A stretch of DNA of 64,000 bases from Chloropicon primus (taxonomy: Eukaryota > Chlorophyta > Chloropicophyceae > Chloropicales > Chloropicaceae), in NCBI GenBank assembly GCA_023205875.1, contig CP060765.1:496001-560000 (forward strand). The letters run 5' to 3'. Made by a program: the position numbers and the translations under genes. Shown here piece by piece: positions 9,732-19,554 of this stretch; position 1 is the first letter of the stretch, and the number at the start of each line of letters is the position of its first letter. The notes beneath the pieces are model-generated. The model did not search any database, was not told the origin of the DNA, and saw nothing but the letters and a program-made list of their open reading frames with translations.

Positions 9732-10351
9732 CGAATCCAGCACCACACAATCCAGCACTGCTCGATGGGTTCCTCTTCCTCTGGCGAAGTCTGCACCCTC
9801 TCCTCCTCGTTACAGCGCCGCTTCTTTCGACCAAACACTCAAACGAAAGAGAAAGCGACGACACTTCCACGCGTGCCTCCCTCTTGTCCACCAGATCAAC
9901 CGAACGCTCACCACTCGTCGCCCTTTGTCCTCGCCCCCTCCGCCCTCGATCGCGCCCTCGATCGATCGGTTTGGGTTCAAAGGTGACGGCTCCCTCGCGC
10001 TCTAGGGAAGAGAGAGAGGGGAGTGTTTGCGTTTGTCGAGCGTTTGGCGCAAGGTGCGGCGAGAGGGAGGACCGGAGAGGTGAACCACAAGAGAGTGCGT
10101 CTCACGGGCTTTCGATCGAGACCTCGCTTGAGTTATTTGGCGTCGAATTGGCTTGGTTTGGATCCAAGGTGGGCGGAGGGGATCGGCTGAGACCAGAGAA
10201 GGGTGGCGCAAGGTGCGGCGCGAGGGAGGACTGGAGAGGTGGACGACAAGAGAGTGCGTCTCACGGGCTTTCGATTGACCACTCGGTCGAAGGGTTTGGC
10301 GGCCGGAACGAGAAGAGGGAAGGTCGAGTGAAGCAGAGGACGTAGGGCAGC
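9732..10351. promoter_or_regulatory. Divergent promoter with a 159 bp tandem duplication
   Basis: 620 bp between the winged-helix gene and IWS1. From TGGCGCAAGG at 10045, a block repeats at 10204 (period 159). Each copy carries GAGAGTGCGTCTCACGGG joined to the CTTTCGA element, at 10091-10145 and 10250-10303. A CTCGATCGCGCCC plus GATCGATCGG cluster is at 9946-9970. Confidence 0.7.
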
Positions 10352-11890
10352 ATGGCGGAGGATGACTTCAAGGGTATGTTCGACTCGGACTCCGAGGAGG
10401 AGGACTTGGGGCCTGCCAAGGGGAAGGAGGCCGAGGCGGTGGCGGGTCTCTCCAGCGAGGACGAGGGCGAGGACGATGCAGGCGGTGAAGCAGAAAAGGC
10501 GGAGAATCGGGAGGAGGAGTTCCAGGCTATGTTTGGGGACAGCGACAGCGAGGAGGAGGACGAAGCCAAGGAGGATGAGTCGAAGAAGGCCGCGGCGAGC
10601 GTGAAGAAAAAGTTGAGGTGAGTGGACGAGCGCGACGTTGGTTGCTTTGGAAGACGATCAAACTTGTTTTCGCGGCACGAGACCTAACAGCAGTTACCCC
10701 CTTCTCCTTTCTCTCTCTCCCACGTTTCGCTCGAGTGCAGCCGCTTGTCGAAGAAGGCAGCGAAGAAGGGCAAGGCGCCGGCCAAGGGAAAAGGCAAAGC
10801 CACGAAGAGGCAGGTGGACGCCGAGAAGAGGAAAGAGGCGGAGAGACAGAAAGAGAAAGAGAAAGATAAGGACAGAGACCTGTTTGCCCAGTTTGACAGC
10901 GAGGATGACGAGGAGGGCGAAGCCACCAAGGACGACAAGGCCTTCATCGAGGATGACAACCTCTTTGCAAGTAGTGACGACGAAGACGAGAGGCCAGGCG
11001 ATGCTGGACAACAGCCGCAGGCGGAGGAGGCAAGCGAGGGGGAGGACGAGGACTTGCTGGAAATCGATGCCAAGATCAAGAACAGGGCTTCTTTGAGGAG
11101 AAAGAGGAAGGAGATGGATCCGCAGGAGAAGCAGCACATATGCCGCAACATACTGTCGAGGATGGAGGCCGCGTACGACGCGGACAACGAGGCCGTGAAG
11201 CAGCAGAAGCCGGCCATCCACAAGCTCAAGCTCCTCAAGGAGGTCGAAAGCATCTTGATTCAGAGGCACATGAGGGAGACTCTGTTGTACGAGAGCGCCC
11301 TCACCGTGATGGCGACCTGGCTGAACCCGCTTCCAGACATGACGCTCCCGAACGTGAAGATCAGGACGACTCTGCTGAGGCTGCTCCAGGGCATGAAGAT
11401 CAGGGCCGCGGACGATACGCTGGACCTGCTGCAGAAGAGCAAAATTGCGAGGATCGTGATGTTCCTCTCAAAAGTGTCTGACGAGATTCCGGAGAACAAG
11501 AAGATCGCGAGCAAACTGTGCCAGGACTGGACGAGCGACATCTTGAGGAGGGACCTGCCGAGCGGGCCCAGCAACAGGTTGAGCGAGGAGATCACCCAAA
11601 ACAGGACGACGCCCGGCGCCGGGAAGAACAAGAAGAGGTCGAGACCAGACTTCCAAGGGCTCAAGCTCAAGAAGGGCGAGAAGGAGAAGGACGACAGGAT
11701 TAGGGCGTACAGGCCTCAGCCTTCGCAGATGGATTTCCAAATCCAGCCCGCGTCTACGGTTAACCATGGGAAGGCCCAGAAGGAGACGGAGAAGGCTTCG
11801 GACAGAAGGTTCAGGGAAAAGTTCGCGAAGAAACAGAACAAGTCGTTCGCCCGGACAACGAAAATGTCGATCGAGGGGCGAGGGCTTTGA
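10352..11890 (+). CDS. IWS1: IWS1/SPN1 transcription elongation factor
   Basis: Two exons, 10352-10617 and 10741-11890, with a 123 nt GT-AG intron in phase 2 (AG|gtgagt, gtgcag|CCGC); 471 residues. The N-terminal half is strongly acidic with DSDSEEED and DSEDDEE clusters and a Lys-rich segment, as in SPN1 proteins. The C-terminal half carries the TFIIS N-terminal-like domain (about 250-345: HKLKLLKEVESIL, WLNPLPDMTLPNVKIR, LLRLLQGMKI, KIARIVMFLSK), the part that binds SPT6 and RNA polymerase II. A basic tail follows. Its promoter is duplicated, and it converges on ZDS with 88 bp between stops. Confidence 0.93.
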
Positions 11891-11978
11891 GTCTCTCTCT
11901 CGTGTGTTGTATCATAAAACTTCCGAACTCATGTACTCTTGACTTTAGGAAACGCCAACTACCGTCATGAGATAGATA

Positions 11979-13805
11979 TCACGCGTTGGCGATCTCAGAC
12001 TCGATTTTGCTTGCTTGCGCCAACTTGCCCGCTTCATCCACAATCTTCGAGGCGCACAACCTGCCAGAAAGCGTTGCTCCCTCCATGCTATCGATGTAAT
12101 CCTGCTTCGTGTAGCTTCCCGCGAGGAAGAAGTTGTCTATCGGGGTCTTCTGGTCAGGCCTGAACACGTCCAAGCCGGGCTCCTCCTTGTACAAGCTTTG
12201 GGCAATCTTCACAACAGAGCTCCAGAGAAGTTTTGACTTCCTGGCCGAGGGGAACAGCTTCCTCACTTGCTCGTCCGTGTACTTGACGATCTCCTCCTTT
12301 GGCATCTTGAAGTAGTTCCTGCCGCTTACGGCCCCCTTCTGCGGCGGCGTGATGACGCACTGCATCAGAGACCCTTCTCCTTCCTTGTAGTAGTCCCATG
12401 GGGAAACCAGGGCCAGGTCCGCGAAGCAGGAGAAGTCTGCGTCAGCAGAGTAAAGGAGGTTGTCTATTCCCCTCGCCTCCTTGCCCTTGCTGTTCTCGAC
12501 TTGCATCTCCGTCACCCAGTTGTCGTACCTCAGCTGCACGGTGATCACGGGAACGCCGACAAGCTTCTCGATGTCACCAAACTGCTTCATGGAATCCTTC
12601 CATGGCTGCGGGATGAGCTTCTTGGCCCCGGGCACGTCCAAGGCAGCCACGTAGGCGTCGGCCTGGACCACCTTCGTGCCGCCGATCCTCAGGCCGTTCA
12701 CCACGGTCTTTCCCGTCTTCTCGTCCGTGTCATACAAGATTTCTCTACACCCCGTCTTCAAGTGGATCCTCCCCCCCTTCTTCTCGACGTACTCCACAAT
12801 GGGCTTGGTGAGGTAGTCGTTCGGGGACCCCGCGAGCATCCTTAGGACGGAAGCGTCCGTCTTGGTCGCGAAGAACTGGAAGATGGTGAGCATGCACCTC
12901 GCGGAGATGTCGTTGCAATCGATGAACCCCAGGGCGTACGCGATGGGGTTCCACATCCTTTCGATGGATCCCATCGACCCGCCTTTCGAGGTGAACCAGT
13001 CCGTGAAGGAGATGTCGTCGAGCTTTCTGATGTCCTCCATGCCGCCCTCCGGGTCCACGAGCGCCCTGACGATGGGCGAGGTTCCCAGAGCCAGGGCGTT
13101 GGCGGCCTTGTCGGCCACGGAGAGCTGGGGGGTCGTGAAGAAGGCTTTCAGGCCGTGGAACGGCGCCCCGATCTTGGTGTCGTTCAAGAAAAATCGGAAG
13201 TCGAGCTCCCTGACGTCCCCGTCCTCGTTGCAGAAGGTGTGTGTGTGATCTTTCAGGAGCAGGTTGTTCAAGCCGCCTGTCTTGGCCATCAGTCGAAACA
13301 GGTTGAAGTAGCACCCGAAGAAGACGTGCAGGCCCATCTCGATGTGGTTCCCGTCCCTGTCCTTGTAGGAAGCCACCTTCCCGCCATACCACGGCCTCGC
13401 CTCGTAGATGTCGACCTCGTGGCCCTGGTCGAGCAGCTCCACCGCGGTGCTCAGCCCAGCGAGCCCTCCGCCAACGATGGCGACCTTCACCTTGGGCGAG
13501 CCCGGCGCTGGTTTCTTCGGCTCCTCCGGAAACAGAGACTTCAGGGGCGCGTCCCTCGGACCCACGTCCTTGCCAGCAATGGTCGGGTTCGCTATCGCTC
13601 CGCACTCGGCGCTGCGCACGCCAACGCGGCGGTTGGCCCCCCTCGCGGCCAGGAGGGTCTTCTTGTCGTCGTGCCCACCCTTCGCCCTCGCCCTCGTCGC
13701 CAGCCTCCTCGCGACCGTACGCGTCCCGGGAGCGGCGGACGCTGCCGCACTGCTGCAAGCCTCCTTGCTCGTGAACCCCCTCATCCCTCTGCCACAACCC
13801 TTCAT
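11979..13805 (-). CDS. ZDS: Zeta-carotene desaturase, plastid
   Basis: Single exon, 608 residues from the ATG at 13805; the longer frame starts with GTG at 13838. The first ~105 residues are Arg/Ser/Ala/Thr-rich with few acidic residues, a plausible plastid transit peptide. Then comes a dinucleotide-binding motif ([33 protein letters not shown]) and the full ZDS/CrtQ body, including the [13 protein letters not shown] segment and the C-terminal [24 protein letters not shown]-binding end. It converts zeta-carotene through neurosporene toward lycopene after phytoene desaturase. A single copy of the shared promoter element lies upstream at about 13872-13924 on the same strand. PDS was considered, but the HVFFGCY and SMEGATLSG segments fit ZDS better. 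Confidence 0.95.
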   Translation of the reverse strand: MKGCGRGMRGFTSKEACSSAAASAAPGTRTVARRLATRARAKGGHDDKKTLLAARGANRRVGVRSAECGAIANPTIAGKDVGPRDAPLKSLFPEEPKKPAPGSPKVKVAIVGGGLAGLSTAVELLDQGHEVDIYEARPWYGGKVASYKDRDGNHIEMGLHVFFGCYFNLFRLMAKTGGLNNLLLKDHTHTFCNEDGDVRELDFRFFLNDTKIGAPFHGLKAFFTTPQLSVADKAANALALGTSPIVRALVDPEGGMEDIRKLDDISFTDWFTSKGGSMGSIERMWNPIAYALGFIDCNDISARCMLTIFQFFATKTDASVLRMLAGSPNDYLTKPIVEYVEKKGGRIHLKTGCREILYDTDEKTGKTVVNGLRIGGTKVVQADAYVAALDVPGAKKLIPQPWKDSMKQFGDIEKLVGVPVITVQLRYDNWVTEMQVENSKGKEARGIDNLLYSADADFSCFADLALVSPWDYYKEGEGSLMQCVITPPQKGAVSGRNYFKMPKEEIVKYTDEQVRKLFPSARKSKLLWSSVVKIAQSLYKEEPGLDVFRPDQKTPIDNFFLAGSYTKQDYIDSMEGATLSGRLCASKIVDEAGKLAQASKIESEIANA

Positions 13806-14596
13806 CGGCTCGCCCAAGTACCCCTCTCTACCGTCCACGCCCTCGCTCCGGCCCTTTTCTCCGCCGAAACCCCGTCAAATCAGGTCGTGCAACACACCAA
13901 TCGAAAGAGCGTGAGACGCACTACCTCGTCGTGTCACTCTCCTTCCCCGTTGTTTCCCTCCCCGGACGCAAGAACCTCTCAAAGTCCACCGACTCCCTCG
14001 AGCCCTCTCCCCTTCAATCTTGTGGTTCTGGATAATCCTTTGAGGATAAAACGGATAAAGCTCAAATTTGAAAAAGTTTTTTTTCCAAGTTTTTGCTTGG
14101 TTGTTCGAGGAGGGCCTCGAGGGGAGAAGCGATTGATTGTGAAGTCCGGGACGAGGTCCAGGGCCAGGACAGGGCGTGAGGAAGTCGCGAGGGAGTCCAA
14201 AGTCTCCTCTGCACTTGGATTCCCTTCCAACATTGCCGAGGAGACCCACCAAGTTTGAAATCTTGGGACCCACAGAGGAGAGGGAGGTGGGCGTCCCTCA
14301 GGACCCAGGGCGACCTTCGGGGGGGGTGGACCCACTGCGGAGGGCCAGGGACCTGAGAGAGAGGATTGTCGGTGAAGTTGCCGTGCACACCGACATCTTT
14401 TTCGGGACAGAGGCGGAGGGGGTCTCGGTTGATTGGCCGTGAGGGGAGACGCCAGGAGAGAGGTTCAGCCACGGTGTGACACTGTTGAAGCATTGTTTGG
14501 ACTTGACTTCTGAAGGAGGAGTGTGACTGCGACGTCCTCGCCGAAGGATATGACAGACTCGCCCGCGGAGTTCTGAGCAGCAGAAGCACAAGGGAG
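13806..14596. promoter_or_regulatory. Divergent promoter ZDS/CEP19
   Basis: 791 bp. On the minus strand, AGTGCGTCTCACG followed by CTCTTTCGATTGG and, further on, GATTTGACGG (13872-13924) matches the element in front of PSMB6 and IWS1. The CEP19-proximal half shows no element I can name. Confidence 0.6.
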
Positions 14597-14913
14597 ATGT
14601 ACCAACCGAGCTCGAGGGGGGGCGGTCCCACGGCCTCAGCAGCCTTCGGGGGAGGAAGCTTCGTACCAAAGCGATACGCAATCACGACCAACCCGCCCAC
14701 GCTGGTCTTGGAGTACGGGGACAACACGCTGGGCCTTCTCCGGACTCGAAAGGTAACTCCAAGCCCCAGTCTTGTGACCTTCCCAAAAGCTTGAAAATGG
14801 TTTTAGGCTGACCACCCTGTTTGCCTTCGCGCTCCAGTTCCGCCTCAAGAAGATCGCTTCCAGTGAGGGCCTGGAGTCCACCGCAGATGAGGTACGTCAA
14901 GCCTTGCGTGCGA

Positions 14914-14956
<43 letters not shown>

Positions 14957-15444
14957 CCTCGGTTGTTCTCGTTTGGCTGACGTTCTCGTTCTCAGATTAT
15001 TCGCAGGTTCCCGTCCAAAATAAGCAGGAGCTTAGTCTCCAGGAGCCAGGTGAGTGGAGCACAACACGAGACAACACGACACGACACGACACGACACGAC
15101 ACGAGAAGAGATGAGGCACCTTGCCTTTTGTGAGCAATGACGGTCTCGCTGACCGACGCGGTTGACGAACGTTTCAGCTCCTCAGGTTGTTGGGGCAGTT
15201 GAAGGACAAGGTGAAGACGGGCAATGAGGCGTTGCGCGTGGACGAGGACCTCAACAAGTACACGACCGAGGAGCTCGACGCGATGAAGGACAGAATGAAC
15301 GAGAAGTTCATGGAGAACGCAAAGAGGCCGGGCGACGAGGGTTACGTATACGATAAGCAAGTGGACTTTGGCCAGCCAACAGAAGACAACGATTGGGATT
15401 CCACAGACGAGGAGGACGAGGACGAGGACCTCCCATTACCTTGA
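14597..15444 (+). CDS. CEP19: CEP19 centrosomal/ciliary protein, four exons
   Basis: Exons 14597-14752, 14838-14891, 14996-15049 and 15178-15444, all phase 0 with GT-AG introns, giving 176 residues. The two middle exons are both exactly 54 nt. The spliced protein matches CEP19 from memory: PPTLVLEY near the start, a RIMP-like RTRKFRLKK, the LRLLGQLKDKVKTG helix, EDLNKYTTEELDAMKDRMNEKF, and the C-terminal GYVYDKQVDF plus acidic tail. In animals and Chlamydomonas CEP19 recruits RABL2 to the ciliary base to start IFT-B entry. Intron 2 has a long TC-repeat tract and intron 3 ACACG repeats. No single frame covers the gene; it was assembled from splice sites. Confidence 0.85.
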
Positions 15445-15520
15445 AGGAGCGGTTGAGAGACCACATTGCGCGCTAAGCTTTTCTTCTATGTTACACACGA
15501 GTAATGAACTTTTTTTTGTC

Positions 15521-16074
15521 TCACTGCTTCAAGCGTTGAAGCTGGTCGTTCCCTTCGGCCTTGAGCAGCTCGTTCAGCGACCGACTCACGGCGTACCTCA
15601 GCTTGTGGAATTGCTCCAAGGTGACCTGATCCAAAGGAAGAAGAGAAGTTTGCGTTGTCAGCTCCCGACGACTGCGAGAACAAAGCTCGCACGTGCTCGT
15701 GTGCAGGTGTTTCGGCTTTGCCTTCCTTCGTACTCACTTCAAACATCTCGTGCTCGCCTTTGCTCGTCTCGACACTCATCAGCAAGTAAGGCTTCAGAAC
15801 CCTCCTCGTTTGATTCGTGGAGAGCGTCACGTCCACTCGCCACCTGCCCCAAGTCCAACAAAACACCCCAATGCAATGCTCTCGGTGTGTCAGTGTCTCT
15901 CCATCAAGCCAAGCCCACTGCAAACCATGAGGAAAGAAAACCGAGTCAAGAGAACGAGAACGAGGGAAGACATGGCCAAGACGAATGCTAGGAGTCGAGG
16001 GATCGAGGGACTCACCTCAAAGACTTGAGGTTTGGGTACCCCGGTGCCACTTTGGCCTCCTCTCCTCGACTCAT
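15521..16074 (-). CDS. COMM-domain-only protein, three exons
   Basis: Minus-strand exons 16074-16016, 15843-15738 and 15625-15521 (introns 172 and 112 nt, phases 2 and 0, GT-AG) give 89 residues. The product is essentially one COMM domain: NLKSLRWRVDVTLSTNQTRR, then VLKPYLLMSVETS, then FEVTLEQFHKLRYAVSRSL. It has the short length of COMMD6, which also lacks the N-terminal helical domain, but the WRVDV-LS and FEV-F-LRYAV segments look closer to COMMD5. COMMD proteins form the hetero-decameric Commander subcomplex that recycles endosomal cargo. The start at 16074 is the first ATG in frame; a further upstream exon cannot be excluded but would crowd the xylulokinase promoter. Stops of this gene and CEP19 are 76 bp apart. 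Confidence 0.8.
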
Positions 16075-16316
16075 GATGATGTGAACTGTCTTGTCCTTGG
16101 GATCAATGCACTGACTGGGGGGCGAAGCGGTTCGGAACCGAAGCAACGCGCGAGAACGAGAACGTCGGAGACGGCGTCGTGGCGGAAGGGAAGGAAAATA
16201 AAGCTCGACCAGACGAAAGATCGCTTCAAGGGCTTTCGTTTGTTACCTTGGTCGAGTGATTTGGCGTAGAATCAGCTTGACGAGAGTGGGTTGAAGGGAG
16301 GGGGACTGGCGCCAGG
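16075..16316. promoter_or_regulatory. Short divergent promoter, one 40 bp element
   Basis: 242 bp between COMM and xylulokinase genes. The element CAAGGGCTTTCG with downstream CCTTGGTCGA and ATTTGGCGT lies at 16222-16268, 49-95 bp before the xylulokinase ATG. A CTGGCGCCAG palindrome touches the start codon region (about 16304-16314). Confidence 0.6.
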
Positions 16317-17768
16317 ATGCTTTACCTTGGGGTGGACATCGGGACGCAGGGGGCCAAGGCGGTGGTGTTCGACCTCAAGGCGAAGAGGGTGGTGGCCCGG
16401 GGCGCCAAGCAGTATGGTCTCCTGACGGGTCGGCCAGGTCTGGCGGAGCAGGACCCGAAGGACTGGATTTCCGGAGGAAGAAGCGCAATACAGGATGCAG
16501 TGTCAGGTCTGCAGGACGAGGAACGGGAGAGGATCTGCGCCATAGGCGTCTCCGGGCAGCAGCACGGCCTCGTCGTCCTGGACGAGAACAAAGAAGTGGT
16601 GAGGCCGGCGAAGTTGTGGTGCGACACCGAGTCGAGCCGGGAAGCGGAGGAGCTCGGCGAGGCTTTGGGCTGGAAGCTGGGCCCAGCATTCACGGGCACC
16701 AAGGTGATGTGGCTGAAGAGGAACGAGCCCGAGAACTGGCAGAGGGTGAGGCACGTGCTGATGCCCAAGGATTATTTCAACTATTGGCTGACCGGAGAGA
16801 TCGCCACCGAAGCAAGCGACCAGAGTGGAAGCGCATTTTTCGATCCTGTGAACAAGACTTGGGACGAGAGAGCGTTGGAGTTCATCGGTTTGCCTGCGGC
16901 TTACCTCCCAAAGCTTGTGGCGCCGATCGAAAAGGTCGGAACGATCAGGGAAGCGGTTGCGGAGGCTCTCCGTCTTCCGGCAAGCGTGGTTGTGAGCCCT
17001 GGAGGAGGGGACAACGCCTGCAGCGCCTTGGCCGCGGGGGCAGTTGCGGACGGAACCATGGTCATGAGTCTGGGGACTTCTGGGACTCTCTTCGGCTACT
17101 CGAGCAAACCGGTATTGGACAAGACGGGGATGATCTGCCCTTTCTGCGATGCCACGGGGGCGTACTTGCCTTTGGTGTGCACGTTGAACTGCACCGAGGT
17201 GCCCGAGGATGTCAGGGCGATGATCGACGAGAAGGTGACGAGGGAGGAGCTGACGAAGCTCGCGTCTGAGGTTCCGGCAGGGTGCTCAGGGGTGAGCTAC
17301 ATCCCGTATCTCCGGGGGGAGAGGACGCCCAATTTGCCAGGAGCGGCGGGTGCGATCGTGGGGCTTCGGTACGGCATGCTGAAAAATGCTGGGCTCTTGT
17401 ACAGAGCCGCCATCGAGGGCGTGACGTTCAGTTTGCTGGCCGGAGTGAACGCCATGAAGAATTTCGGTGTTTCGGACCTGAAGGAGCTGAGGGTGGTGGG
17501 CGGTGGAGCTGCGAACGCACTGTGGTGTCAGATCATCGCCAGCTCCTTCGGCGTGCCGGTGAAGCTGATCGAAGAGAGCGAAACGGCGGCGCTTGGGGCG
17601 GCGCTGCAAGCGGGCGCGGTCCACGGAGGCGAAGGGGACATCGCAAGATTCGTGTCCGAGCACGGCCCACCGACGGGGGGGACGATCCAGCCAGAAAGCA
17701 AGGACGCGCGTCTCTACGGGGAGGCATACGAGAGGCACTTGGCGGTCGGCGGCAGGCTCTTCGGCTAA
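16317..17768 (+). CDS. XYLB: Xylulokinase (FGGY kinase family)
   Basis: Single exon, 483 residues, the normal bacterial/plant XylB size. The N-terminal phosphate-binding motif is LGVDIGTQGAKAVVFD; the FGGY body includes SGQQHGLVVLD, the substrate Asp in a PGGGDNACSALAAGA segment, SLGTSGTLFGYS, and the C-terminal adenosine motif VVGGGAANALWCQIIAS. It phosphorylates D-xylulose to xylulose 5-phosphate. There is no long transit peptide because the ATG sits directly on the catalytic fold, so a cytosolic location is more likely than the plastid location of plant XK-1. The sequence looks bacterial-like overall, as do many algal FGGY kinases; transfer is possible but not shown. Confidence 0.92.
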   Translation: MLYLGVDIGTQGAKAVVFDLKAKRVVARGAKQYGLLTGRPGLAEQDPKDWISGGRSAIQDAVSGLQDEERERICAIGVSGQQHGLVVLDENKEVVRPAKLWCDTESSREAEELGEALGWKLGPAFTGTKVMWLKRNEPENWQRVRHVLMPKDYFNYWLTGEIATEASDQSGSAFFDPVNKTWDERALEFIGLPAAYLPKLVAPIEKVGTIREAVAEALRLPASVVVSPGGGDNACSALAAGAVADGTMVMSLGTSGTLFGYSSKPVLDKTGMICPFCDATGAYLPLVCTLNCTEVPEDVRAMIDEKVTREELTKLASEVPAGCSGVSYIPYLRGERTPNLPGAAGAIVGLRYGMLKNAGLLYRAAIEGVTFSLLAGVNAMKNFGVSDLKELRVVGGGAANALWCQIIASSFGVPVKLIEESETAALGAALQAGAVHGGEGDIARFVSEHGPPTGGTIQPESKDARLYGEAYERHLAVGGRLFG

Positions 17769-17832
17769 CAACGAATGGTGATCTCACGTGACGACGCGCT
17801 CAAAAGTATCAAAAGTCGTATAAATATGTCCC

Positions 17833-18762
17833 TTAGGCTTCGTAGACCCTCTTGTAAGGGGAGGGCTCTCTGCAGATGGGGCACTTTCCGTTCGTCTTGG
17901 AAGCGCAAGCGTAGCACATGCACATGTGCCCGCAATTGGTGAAGACCGTGTCGTACTTGTTCTCCATGCAAGCCACGCATGTCTTCTCCGTGGTCTTCTC
18001 CTCCTCCTCCTCCTCTTCCCCGCCCCCTTCCCTCTTCTTGCGAATGGCGTCCCTGAACTGCTTCTTCCTCCACTCCACCATGACGGCCTTGAACAACTTC
18101 CTGCCGATGAGGTACGAACCGAGGCACGTGAAGCCGAGGCCGACGTACAGCCAGCGCTTGGACGAGCGCGAGAGGGACTGGATGAGCTCCGGCATGGTCT
18201 GGGTCGTGATATAGAAGGGCCCCCTTATCGGCCTCTGCAGAACGTAGTCATTGGTCGACCCGGACCAGCTCGAGGCGGGGGAGCTCGACACCTGCTTGCT
18301 CACTTCCCCGACGCACGTCACCGTTGTCCCCAAGGGAAGAATCCCCTCCGACTTTTCCGTTCCAATCTTCTTGACACCCTGCCAAAAGTCCGCCCCTGCC
18401 TTGATCAGGTTGGCGGCAATCGAGATGTCGCTCCCGTCGGACCCCGCCGCGCTCGAGCCCTCCGACTCGAACCCGATGAACACCGCCTTCAGCTGCAGCC
18501 CCGTGGCCCCCTTCCCGTCCTTCACGTGGACCTTGGCCTTGCCCCCCCCGTCCTCCAGGTGCCACTGCGTCTCCCTCGTGAAGTCAGTCACCGTGCTGTT
18601 GTCCCTCTTCCACTCCCCCTTGTCGTTCTTCTTCATGAACACCTCCTTGGTGATGCTCCTGTGGATCACCCCGAGGTCCGGCACGTTCTCGCACTTGAGC
18701 GGCGTCTCGCTGCACACCCTCCCGCTCACGGACGCCAGTGAGGACCTTGCTCCCTTCCCGCC

Positions 18763-18799
<37 letters not shown>

Positions 18800-18963
18800 T
18801 CGAGGAGCTTCCCGAGCTCCCACAACCCATTCAAGTGCGGCACGCTCTCCAGCTCCTTGGCCTTCTGTCCCGACCGGTTGCTCAGCCAGTAGAACACCGT
18901 CGAGAAGGCCAAGATCGCCACGCCCGGCCAGGACACGAAGTCGCTCAACACCGCGGGCGCCAT
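17833..18963 (-). CDS. SP1/MUL1-type membrane RING E3 ubiquitin ligase
   Basis: Single exon, 376 residues. A first hydrophobic segment (about 12-30) and a second (about 272-292, WLYVGLGFTCLGSYLIG) flank a GIDE/MULAN domain facing the intermembrane space; a C3HC4 RING starts at residue 329 (CVAC...CGHMCMC...CPICRE). This is the layout of MUL1 in the mitochondrial outer membrane and of SP1/SPL2 in the chloroplast outer envelope, where SP1 controls TOC import receptors. The target organelle here cannot be told from sequence alone. A run of about 12 Ser, encoded by a GAC/TCG triplet repeat (18766-18809), follows the LGKLLE segment. Stops with xylulokinase are 64 bp apart. Confidence 0.9.
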
Positions 18964-19554
18964 CCTCCTCCTAGCTCATCATCGTCATCATCGAGGATGG
19001 ATGGATGGATGGACGGATGAAAAACGAACCCGAGGACAAGTCAGTCGACTCCAATAAGCGTCATTTTCCTCGTGTGAGGAGTCTACGGAAAGATCAGGAG
19101 ACCCCCCGTCCCGATGAAATGACCTCCTTTACCAAAAGACCCACCTTTCGGTCGGAAACCACCACCGAAGCGCTCCCCTTGTCCCTAGGCCCTCGAGGCT
19201 TCCGTGCCCCCGTTCTGGCGGTGTCCAAGATTCGAGTTTCGGAAAAGTCTTTATCTTTACATTCTTTGATAAAGAAAGGTGTATGTTTCTGCATATGTGT
19301 GAGTATAATGTAGATTTTAATTTCGGGAATGTTATATTTGAAGTGTTTTGGCGGCCCCCGGGGAAAGGCGAAAAGCGGCAGAGGCGGAGAGAACGACGGA
19401 GGGGAGGAGCGCGAGGAGGAGGAGCGAAGGGCGGTTGTGTGGCGCGTGCGTGAGGACCGAGAACGAACGAGGAGGGGACGAAAGAAAACAAAAGTCGAAA
19501 GAGAATACAACAAGATTGTCGTGTCGTGGTTCGTCTGTGTATTGGTTGGAGGTC
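18964..19554. promoter_or_regulatory. Divergent promoter E3/winged-helix gene
   Basis: 591 bp. It shows a GATG repeat (about 18995-19019) next to the E3 start, AT-rich sequence near 19250-19340, and TTTTGGCGGC at 19345-19354, which resembles an E2F site. No copy of the 40 bp element was seen. Confidence 0.4.
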
